Of a stretch of DNA of 5,528 nt, positions 1-5,091 are shown piece after piece. A program made the position numbers and the translations under genes. The DNA is from JAZNOQ01 sp045589215 (GTDB lineage: Bacteria; Bacillota; Clostridia; Oscillospirales; CAG-272): the NCBI GenBank assembly GCA_045589215.1, contig JAZNOQ010000131.1, forward strand, positions 1 through 5,528, written 5' to 3'. Below the pieces are notes generated by a model, which worked only from the letters and a program-made list of their open reading frames with translations, was not told where the DNA came from and made no database searches. Position 1 is the stretch's first letter, and the number at the start of each line of letters is the position of its first letter.

Positions 1-125
1 ATAAATTCGACGCCCTTGACGCCGCTCTCCACCATGCGGTTGACCGCATTGTTGCCGCCGCCGCCGACACCGATCACCTTAATATTAACGCCGCATTCCA
101 TGCTCTCATCGTGTTCAAAAGTCAT
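1..125 (-). CDS. ftsZ: Cell division protein FtsZ, N-terminal fragment (runs off the window)
   Basis: FtsZ is the tubulin-like GTPase that polymerises into the cytoplasmic Z-ring and recruits the divisome. Only the first 41 residues are here; the gene continues past base 1. After a short acidic N-terminal tail (residues 1-13) comes the first beta strand, NIKVIGVGGGGNNAVNRM, whose glycine-rich T1 loop binds nucleotide. This stretch is diagnostic of FtsZ, and the following GVKGVEF also fits. The tubulin signature GGGTGTG lies outside the window. The ATG at 123-125 is preceded by a GGAGG (134-138) with 8 bases of spacing, so the start is well supported. It lies downstream of ftsQ, separated from it by a terminator and a candidate promoter, and there is no ftsA between them. 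Identity is very secure. Confidence 0.97.
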   Translation of the reverse strand, partial: MTFEHDESMECGVNIKVIGVGGGGNNAVNRMVESGVKGVEF

Positions 126-240
126 ATTGGTTTCCTCCAAATTTACGTTCCTTTTTGATTTCGATCCGCCGCCGATACGGAAAAATGCCGAAAAAGGCAA
201 AAATCCGACGCAACGACCTACACTGCAATCACATATTAAT
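126..240 (-). other. ftsZ 5' leader
   Basis: This is the non-coding stretch between the predicted ftsZ start of transcription (about base 234) and the ftsZ ATG. It contains the GGAGG ribosome site at 134-138. It also holds a short hairpin, TGCC/GGCA (186-189 with 196-199, six-base loop), followed on the minus strand by five T. The stem is only 4 bp, so it is at most a weak pause or attenuator. I see no known riboswitch motif and no credible small reading frame. Confidence 0.4.
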
Positions 241-269
241 ATAATAATATATAACGGCGAATTTTTCAA
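241..269 (-). promoter_or_regulatory. Candidate sigma-A promoter for ftsZ
   Basis: On the minus strand the sequence reads TTGAAA (264-269), 17 bases, then TATTAT (241-246). Each hexamer matches 5 of 6 bases of the consensus TTGACA/TATAAT, and the spacing is ideal. The surroundings are strongly AT-rich. Transcription would begin near base 234, giving a leader of about 110 bases before the ftsZ ATG. It lies directly downstream of the terminator that ends the ftsQ transcript, so ftsZ would have its own promoter. Called from sequence only. Confidence 0.7.
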
Positions 270-314
270 CCACGCGCAGAAAAAGTTAACATTAAATTCA
301 CAATTTCAGAGCCT

Positions 315-357
315 AAAAAAGCGGTCTGTTTCGTCACGAATGACCAAAACAGACCGC
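315..357 (-). terminator. Rho-independent terminator after ftsQ
   Basis: A perfect 11-bp stem, GCGGTCTGTTT/AAACAGACCGC (321-331 with 347-357), has an inner GTCA/TGAC mini-stem in its loop (333-336 with 341-344). On the minus strand it is followed at once by six T (315-320). It begins 21 bases beyond the ftsQ stop codon. There is no T-tract on the plus-strand side, so it acts in the ftsQ direction only. It should end most transcripts from the upstream cluster before ftsZ. Confidence 0.9.
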
Positions 358-378
358 AAAATTCATATTCATTACAAA

Positions 379-1194
379 TTATCCCACAGAGATCTTATCG
401 TCGATCGCATCGACCGCGCGCACGGTCGGTGCGCTCAGAACAGACAGGTCGATCTCGGCACAGGATCCCGAGCTGAAAATATCGGTCTCATCCGAATTCT
501 CCATTACCGTGAAATAGTCGAGCTTGTCCTTGATATCCTTTACGCTTCCGAGAGAGACGTCATATTTTCCGTCAATGATCACCGAGAGATCAAACCGCTC
601 TGCGGCACGAATACCCGTCACGCGCCCCGACAGCGCGGACGCATCGAGCGCATCGAGCAGGATCCCGACGTATTCGTTCTCCTTCTCGTCGCCGTATTCG
701 AGAGTGTCTCCAAGAAATGCCACACGGACGTCGGGCAGGCTGATCTCATAAAAGCCGTTTTCCGCGAAGCGATCGGTGCTTTCGCTTTGAAGAAGCACAC
801 AGAAGCTTTCACGCGAGAGCAGACAATACGTACCCGACACGTTGACGTAAAAGTCACTCTCCTTCTCCTCTGTAACGATCGTTAAAGCACCGCCGAGGGT
901 TCGCTTGAAGCGAACGTCCGAAAGCAGTCCGCATTCCGAAAGCAGCTTCTTTTCGGCACGCGACCGAGAAAAGCCGAACATTCGGTCTCCGCTCTCAAGC
1001 CCTGCCGCATCGCACAGCTCCTCAACGGTATAGTAAGTCCCGCCCGAAGCCGTGATCTCCTTGATCGGAACAAGGAGAAGCAATAGGCGTATGACAAGAA
1101 AAGCACCGAGCACAGCACCGAGCGAAATGAAAACGCGAAGGAGGATCACGCTTCCGCGTCTATGCCCATTCATATGGCTTTGAGAACCGTTCAC
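379..1194 (-). CDS. ftsQ: Cell division protein FtsQ/DivIB
   Basis: FtsQ/DivIB is a bitopic membrane protein that works with FtsL and DivIC/FtsB to link the Z-ring to septal wall synthesis. The 271-residue protein has a short basic cytoplasmic tail (1-14), one membrane segment (about 16-42, rich in L, V, I and A) and an extracellular POTRA domain. The POTRA begins IKEITASGG at 44 and contains VEELCDAAGLESGDRMF, followed by the strand LTIVTEEKES near 104-113. A weakly conserved beta domain fills the rest. These features and the position between murG and ftsZ support the call; C-terminal identity to the family cannot be judged by eye. The start is a GTG at 1192-1194, chosen because an AAAGG lies 8 bases upstream. 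The in-frame ATG at 1171-1173 has no ribosome site. It starts 15 bases after murG, so the two are probably co-transcribed and coupled. The stop is TAA, followed by a terminator. Confidence 0.9.
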   Translation of the reverse strand: MNGSQSHMNGHRRGSVILLRVFISLGAVLGAFLVIRLLLLLVPIKEITASGGTYYTVEELCDAAGLESGDRMFGFSRSRAEKKLLSECGLLSDVRFKRTLGGALTIVTEEKESDFYVNVSGTYCLLSRESFCVLLQSESTDRFAENGFYEISLPDVRVAFLGDTLEYGDEKENEYVGILLDALDASALSGRVTGIRAAERFDLSVIIDGKYDVSLGSVKDIKDKLDYFTVMENSDETDIFSSGSCAEIDLSVLSAPTVRAVDAIDDKISVG

Positions 1195-1197
1195 GCG

Positions 1198-1207
1198 TCC
1201 TTCCTTT
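1198..1207 (-). promoter_or_regulatory. Ribosome binding site setting the ftsQ GTG start
   Basis: The minus strand reads AAAGGAAGGA between the murG stop and the ftsQ GTG. The AAAGG part (1203-1207) lies 8 bases from the GTG, while the AAGGA part (1198-1202) is only 3 bases away. The first is the likely functional site. It favours GTG at 1194 over the ATG seven codons further in. Confidence 0.6.
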
Positions 1208-1209
1208 CG

Positions 1210-2385
1210 TTACAGTACGGCAACAGCCTCGCCGAGTGCTTTTTCGTCCTCCTCGGACAGACAAAGGCGATTGTCACCGACAAGATGAACGAGCTCACGG
1301 AACACGCACTTGCTCGTATCTGCATCCGCGAAATTACGGATACGTGCTTCAAGCACTCTGCGCTTTTCGGTATTTTCAACGAGCGCGCGGACCTCCGAAA
1401 CGATCCGCTCGGCTGTAAGCTCCTTCTCGGGCACAAGCACAGCCGCTCCTGCCTTTGCAAGCACCGCCGCATTTTTATACTGATGGTTGTTCGTCACGTT
1501 GGGAGACGGGATCAGGATCGCTGCCTTTCCCATCATTGCAAGCTCGGTAAGCGTCATTGCACCTGCGCGGCATACGACGATATCCGCTGCCGCCATCTGG
1601 AGGGGCATATCGTAAATGTACTCCTGCATACGGATGCGAGGGCTTCCCTCAAGTCCCGCTTCGCGGAAGAGACGCATGCTCTCCTCGTATTCGATCTTAC
1701 CCGTTGCGTGCAAGTGAAGGACCGAGCGGTTCGTGCAGTCATAGTCACGCATAACGTCGAGCATCGCGCCGTTGACCTTCTCCGCACCCATACTGCCGCC
1801 GTAGGAAAGGATAAATACCTCGTCGTCACGGATGCCAAGCTCTCTGCGCGCGTCAGCCTTGTTGTATCTTCCGAAATCCCCTCGGAGAGGATTTCCGACG
1901 CGGATCACACGGTCTGCCTCGGGCAGCTCCTCTGCGGTCTCGCTGAAGTTAACGAGGATCTCGTCTGCATACTTCTGAAGCTTCTTTACGGTAAGCCCGG
2001 GCGTTGCATTCGATTCATGCACGATCGTAGGGATATTCATACGGGATGCCGCGACGATCAGAGGCCAGCTCACGTATCCGCCCGTTCCGATCACGAGATC
2101 GGGGCGGAATTCCTTTATGATCTTCTTCGCCTCAAAGGGAGACGTAAGCGCGCAGATCGCCGCCTTCAGATTCGCCTTTGAAAGGAGACGTCTGCGGTTA
2201 AAGCCCGACACGTTGACGTGATAAAGCGCGTATCCGCTCTGCGGTACAAGTCTGTTTTCGATACCGTGCTCGGTACCCACGAAGGCGATCTCGGCACCCG
2301 GGATATTCTTTTTGATAAGATCTGCAATCGCAATTGCAGGGTTTACGTGTCCGCCTGTTCCGCCGCCGGTCATGAGTACGCGCAT
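1210..2385 (-). CDS. murG: UDP-GlcNAc:lipid I N-acetylglucosaminyltransferase MurG
   Basis: MurG is a peripheral inner-face membrane enzyme of fold GT-B, family GT28. It transfers GlcNAc from UDP-GlcNAc to lipid I, making lipid II. The 391-residue protein has all the family landmarks. The N-terminal loop GGGTGGH (7-13) carries the conserved His; GTGGYVSWP (100-108) and HESNATPG (123-130) form the acceptor side. The C-terminal loop SYGGSMGA (194-201) and CRAGAMTLTELAMMGKAA (272-289) bind UDP-GlcNAc; E281 aligns with the ribose-binding Glu of E. coli MurG. NNHQYKNA (299-306) is the Gram-positive form of the QQ motif. The length is slightly above the usual 355-370, with an acidic tail after about 365 that may be lineage-specific. 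The ATG has a GGAGG (2396-2400) 10 bases upstream. A candidate promoter lies in the 87-base gap behind ftsW, and ftsQ follows closely. Confidence 0.97.
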   Translation of the reverse strand: MRVLMTGGGTGGHVNPAIAIADLIKKNIPGAEIAFVGTEHGIENRLVPQSGYALYHVNVSGFNRRRLLSKANLKAAICALTSPFEAKKIIKEFRPDLVIGTGGYVSWPLIVAASRMNIPTIVHESNATPGLTVKKLQKYADEILVNFSETAEELPEADRVIRVGNPLRGDFGRYNKADARRELGIRDDEVFILSYGGSMGAEKVNGAMLDVMRDYDCTNRSVLHLHATGKIEYEESMRLFREAGLEGSPRIRMQEYIYDMPLQMAAADIVVCRAGAMTLTELAMMGKAAILIPSPNVTNNHQYKNAAVLAKAGAAVLVPEKELTAERIVSEVRALVENTEKRRVLEARIRNFADADTSKCVFRELVHLVGDNRLCLSEEDEKALGEAVAVL

Positions 2386-2422
2386 AAATCTTTGTCCTCC
2401 GTCTGTTCTATGTCCTGTTAAT

Positions 2423-2451
2423 ATAATATTCCCGCCCGATTTTCTTGTGAA
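2423..2451 (-). promoter_or_regulatory. Candidate internal sigma-A promoter for murG-ftsQ
   Basis: In the ftsW-murG gap the minus strand reads TTCACA (2446-2451), 17 bases, then TATTAT (2423-2428). Each hexamer matches 5 of 6 consensus bases. Transcription would start near base 2416, about 16 bases before the murG GGAGG. The TATTAT core with ATATT context resembles that of the ftsZ promoter in this window. There is no terminator after ftsW, so this would add to read-through from upstream. Confidence 0.6.
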
Positions 2452-2472
2452 TCCGACTTTTCTTCAAATTCC

Positions 2473-3780
2473 TTACGCCTTTTTCTGACTTGAAAAGCGT
2501 GATATGGATAATATAATGCCGATCTCAAGCACCTGAAGTGCAAGCGAGGTACCGCCCGAGCTGAAGAACGGAAGCGAGATACCCGTGTTCGGCATTGAGT
2601 TTGTAACGACCGCAATGTTCAAAATAGTCTGAAGTGCGACCTTGAAGCTGAGTCCGTAGACTGTGAGGGCGCAAAATCGGTTCGGCGCCTTTGCCGCGAT
2701 CTGAAAGCCACGGAAAACGAGGCATCCGAACAGCACGATCGTGAGGAGAGCGCCCATAAAGCCAAGCTCCTCGCAAATAATGGAAAAAATAAAATCATTC
2801 TGCGGCTCCGAAACGTAGCCGTATTTCTGTCGGCTGTTGCCGAGTCCTACTCCGAAGAGTCCCCCCGAGCCGATCGCATACAGTCCCTGCAGGGTCTGCC
2901 ATCCGTCGCCGAGCGGATCGCTCTCGAGGTTGATCCAGGACATCACGCGCTTCTGTGCATAGGGGAAGATCGCGATCAGCAGGGTTACCGCCGTTACGCC
3001 GATCCCCGAAAGGATGCCGAACCATTTCATCCGCATACCGCCGATGACCATGACCGTAACACCGATGAGACCGATGATGATGATACCCGAGATATGCTTT
3101 TCAAGCATAACGAGCGCGACCACCGCACCGATGATGACACCGGGGATCAGAACACCGTGCTTGAAGCTCCCTCCCCATTTGGAGACCGAGGTCACTTCCT
3201 TTTCGTGCGCACCAAGATATAGAGCAAGCATCATTACGACGCCCGTTTTCGCGATTTCGGACGGTTGGATCGTGAAAAAGCCGAGGTCGATCCATCGCTG
3301 TGCGCCGCCGCCCGTCGAGCCGATCACAAGCACGAGCAGGAGAAGCACGATCGAGCCACCGTAGATGAGGATGCCGATCGCCTTCCAGATCTGCGGCGTG
3401 CAGATGGCGACGAGGATCGCTGTGAAGAGTCCCGCGCCGATCACGTAGAAGAGATAGCGCTTGAAAAAGTACATCGAATCACCGTATTCCGCCTGTGCAT
3501 ATACCGAGCTCGCGCTGTAGCTCATGATCGCACCGAAGCACAGAAGAAGAATGGCAAATAAGAGAAACCATCCGTCCACGCCTCCGCGGATCAGGATCGA
3601 CGGCTTTTCCCGCTCTTCATCCCCCGTGAGGGGCTCGAGGAGCGCCCTGTCCTGCTTCATCAGCCGCGCGACACGTTTTTCGAGGAAACGGTCGCTCTGT
3701 TGCTTTATACGTTCCCGAAGCTCCCGAAAGGAGCTTTTGACGCGCCCCTCTTTCCTTTCCTTCGTATCCTTGTTCTTCAT
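2473..3780 (-). CDS. ftsW: SEDS-family lipid II glycosyltransferase FtsW (FtsW/SpoVE type)
   Basis: FtsW is a polytopic membrane enzyme that polymerises lipid II into glycan strands with a partner class B PBP at the septum. The 435-residue protein has about ten membrane segments from residue 69 onward. Family motifs are AQRWIDLGFFTIQPSEIAK (160-178), the glycine-rich YAIGSGGLFGVGLGNS (301-316), PQNDFIFSIICEELGF (326-341) and the terminal TGISLPFFSSGGTS (399-412). D329 in NDFIF aligns with the essential Asp of E. coli FtsW (D297). Two oddities are a charged cytoplasmic N-terminus of about 64 residues, and LEKHISG (226-232) where many homologues have a QPDLGT-type loop. The ATG starts three bases after the mraY stop. 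Its GGAG (3792-3795) lies inside the end of mraY, 11 bases away, which suggests translational coupling. The position next to murG favours FtsW; a sporulation paralogue (SpoVE) cannot be excluded, but RodA is unlikely here. Confidence 0.94.
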   Translation of the reverse strand: MKNKDTKERKEGRVKSSFRELRERIKQQSDRFLEKRVARLMKQDRALLEPLTGDEEREKPSILIRGGVDGWFLLFAILLLCFGAIMSYSASSVYAQAEYGDSMYFFKRYLFYVIGAGLFTAILVAICTPQIWKAIGILIYGGSIVLLLLVLVIGSTGGGAQRWIDLGFFTIQPSEIAKTGVVMMLALYLGAHEKEVTSVSKWGGSFKHGVLIPGVIIGAVVALVMLEKHISGIIIIGLIGVTVMVIGGMRMKWFGILSGIGVTAVTLLIAIFPYAQKRVMSWINLESDPLGDGWQTLQGLYAIGSGGLFGVGLGNSRQKYGYVSEPQNDFIFSIICEELGFMGALLTIVLFGCLVFRGFQIAAKAPNRFCALTVYGLSFKVALQTILNIAVVTNSMPNTGISLPFFSSGGTSLALQVLEIGIILSISRFSSQKKA

Positions 3781-3783
3781 ACG

Positions 3784-4803
3784 TCAGACAACTCCAAGAT
3801 AGGCAAGGAAGGAAAAGAGCAACGCTACGAGTGTAGAGGATACGACGATCTGATTTTCCGTGTACCCCTTATCTTCAAAGTGATGATGAATGGGCGTTCT
3901 TTTAAAGAAACGCGTTTTACGCAGTCCGAGTCGGATCAGCTTACAGCTGACGACCTGCAGGATGACCGATGCGGTCTCCACAACGTAGATACCGCCCGCA
4001 ACAAGAATGATCAGCGGATTTCCCATCAGAAACGCCGTTCCGACAAGCAGAGAGCCGATGAAGAGCGAGCCCGTGTCACCCATAAACACCTTCGCGGGAT
4101 GCGCGTTGAACAGAAGAAACGCGATCATACTACCAAGAAGAAGTGCGGGAAGCACCGAGACTACCGCATCCTGAAGGAGTAACGAGGCACCGATGAAAAA
4201 GCAAGCGCACACCGCACTCGTCGACGACAAGAGTCCGTCAACACCGTCGGTCAAGTTCGTGCTGTTCACCATTCCCGTGATCAGGAGAAGTGCGATGACG
4301 TAGGTGAAGTATCCGAGGTCCCAAGTGAAATTAAAATACGGAATATAAAGCACCGTGTTGACTTCCCCGAAGGCGATCATCAGAACGAGGTAGATCGCAC
4401 CGACGATGAGCTGAAGCAGAAGCTTCTGCCAGGCTCTCAGTCCCACGTTGTGCTTTTTCACGAGCTTTTGGTAATCGTCAAAGAATCCGATCGCCGCATT
4501 CAGAAGCGCAAGCCCGAAGGTAAAGACGAGCGGTAGAAGCTCGCGTCCCTTGCCGAGTAGGATGAAGGTCAGCGAGATCGGGATCATCAGAACGGTCGAG
4601 CCCGCTACGAAGGAAAGCCCGCCGAGCGTCGGCGTCGAGCCCTTCCCGATGTGCGTTTTCGGCGCGTAAATGCTGATCGGCTGATTGAGCTTGTATCGAT
4701 AAAGTCTCGGAAGCAGAAGCTTCATAAAGCCGAACGTCAGGAGAAAGGCACCGACTGCCGCAACCAGAAGCAGTGTCATATGAAGGATCGTTTCTTGGTT
4801 CAT
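3784..4803 (-). CDS. mraY: Phospho-N-acetylmuramoyl-pentapeptide-transferase MraY
   Basis: MraY is the integral membrane enzyme that moves phospho-MurNAc-pentapeptide from UDP to undecaprenyl phosphate, making lipid I. Numbered from the chosen start, the 339-residue protein has about ten membrane segments and all catalytic motifs: STPTLGG (56-62), the Mg-binding pair in FFDDYQKL (D109, D110), NLTDGVDGL (183-191), FMGDTGSL (D243) and the HHH motif in PIHHHFE (306-308). The length is close to the usual 320-360. I chose the ATG at 4801-4803 because AAGGGG lies six bases upstream and the N-terminus MNQETILHMTLLL then matches the family. An in-frame ATG nine codons earlier (4828-4830) has no ribosome site. 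No murD follows; ftsW starts three bases after the TGA. The upstream gap is long and structured, and may regulate this gene. Confidence 0.97.
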   Translation of the reverse strand: MNQETILHMTLLLVAAVGAFLLTFGFMKLLLPRLYRYKLNQPISIYAPKTHIGKGSTPTLGGLSFVAGSTVLMIPISLTFILLGKGRELLPLVFTFGLALLNAAIGFFDDYQKLVKKHNVGLRAWQKLLLQLIVGAIYLVLMIAFGEVNTVLYIPYFNFTWDLGYFTYVIALLLITGMVNSTNLTDGVDGLLSSTSAVCACFFIGASLLLQDAVVSVLPALLLGSMIAFLLFNAHPAKVFMGDTGSLFIGSLLVGTAFLMGNPLIILVAGGIYVVETASVILQVVSCKLIRLGLRKTRFFKRTPIHHHFEDKGYTENQIVVSSTLVALLFSFLAYLGVV

Positions 4804-4809
4804 TTCTTT

Positions 4810-4847
4810 CCCCTTTCCGTTTTCTCGCATTCATTGTTTCGGAAAGG
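4810..4847 (-). promoter_or_regulatory. mraY ribosome site, able to pair within a hairpin
   Basis: The ribosome site of mraY reads AAGGGG on the minus strand (4810-4815), six bases before the ATG. It overlaps CGGAAAGG (4812-4819), which is perfectly complementary to CCTTTCCG (4840-4847) across a 20-base loop. When this 8-bp stem forms, most of the ribosome site is covered. The same CCTTTCCG is also the end of the inverted repeat closing the upstream element, so the two pairings exclude each other. The pairing is seen in the sequence; a regulatory role is inferred. Confidence 0.45.
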
Positions 4848-5055
4848 TGTCAGGAGTAAGGAGCTGTCCGCGATGCGGATCCCCCCACAGGCATTGTGAA
4901 GATCCGCTTTTCCCGTGTCAGGCAACCTTGGGTGTGTTGCTTTCCCCGTTCCTTTTTCGTTTAAAGGAACTTCTGACGCGCGATTCGCGCTTCTGCCTTG
5001 CTCGGACGGTCCGAGATCAAGGCTTTATCAGCTCTTTACTCCTCGCACCTTTCCG
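4840..5055. repeat. 216-bp palindromic, hairpin-rich intergenic element (structured RNA or MITE-like)
   Basis: The element is bounded by a 27-bp imperfect inverted repeat, 4840-4866 with 5029-5055. There are three differences, and the outer ten bases CGGAAAGGTG are perfect. Inside, in plus coordinates, are: GCGGATC/GATCCGC (4875-4881 with 4901-4907, with inner CACA/TGTG); GTCAG/CTGAC (4917-4921 with 4973-4977) enclosing GCAAC/GTTGC (4922-4926 with 4936-4940) and GTTCCTTT/AAAGGAAC (4948-4955 with 4963-4970); GCGCG/CGCGC (4978-4982 with 4986-4990); and a 12-bp stem GCCTTGCTCGGA with TCCGAG-AT-CAAGGC (4995-5006 with 5010-5023). About two thirds of the bases are in these stems. It has no credible reading frame, no transposase and no riboswitch motif I recognise. 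TTT flanks both ends. It could be a cis-acting leader of mraY or a small non-autonomous mobile element. Confidence 0.65.
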
Positions 5056-5068
5056 TTTGGGTGCAAGG
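5041..5068 (-). promoter_or_regulatory. Hairpin competing with the closing stem of the element
   Basis: On the minus strand CCTTGCACC (5060-5068) pairs with GGTGCGAGG (5041-5049) over a 10-base loop. This gives nine pairs, one of them U-G. The second half is part of the inverted-repeat arm 5029-5055, so this hairpin and the closing stem cannot both form fully. It lies 23 bases after the murF stop. There is no T-tract after it on either strand, so it is not a terminator. Confidence 0.4.
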
Positions 5069-5091
5069 CTTTATGTATGATTCGTCATATT

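Noticed and set aside
16..885. A 289-codon plus-strand frame across the start of ftsZ, the gap and ftsQ
   Set aside because: It runs antisense to two confident genes, crosses a terminator and a promoter, and its translation has no recognisable domain.
1162..2181. A 339-codon plus-strand frame antisense to murG
   Set aside because: It is a codon-bias shadow: murG is unmistakable on the other strand, and the frame has no ribosome site or family motif.
4804..4830. A longer mraY start at the ATG 4828-4830
   Set aside because: No ribosome site precedes it, whereas AAGGGG lies six bases before the ATG at 4801-4803, and the shorter N-terminus fits MraY proteins.
4875..4911. A plus-strand terminator: GCGGATC stem followed by TTTT
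   Set aside because: The stem is only 7 bp with a 19-base loop and the T-run is short. No plus-strand gene precedes it. It is better explained as part of the structured element.
5041..5068. A terminator after murF
   Set aside because: The 9-bp hairpin has no T-tract on either side in either direction.
4847..5080. A 77-codon plus-strand frame in the murF-mraY gap
   Set aside because: GTG start, no ribosome site, and it simply reads through the palindromic element. The translation is low in plausibility.
4804..5091. A known riboswitch or T-box leader for mraY
   Set aside because: I searched by eye for T-box, SAM, TPP, c-di-GMP and glmS core motifs and found none; a covariance search would be needed to exclude divergent forms.
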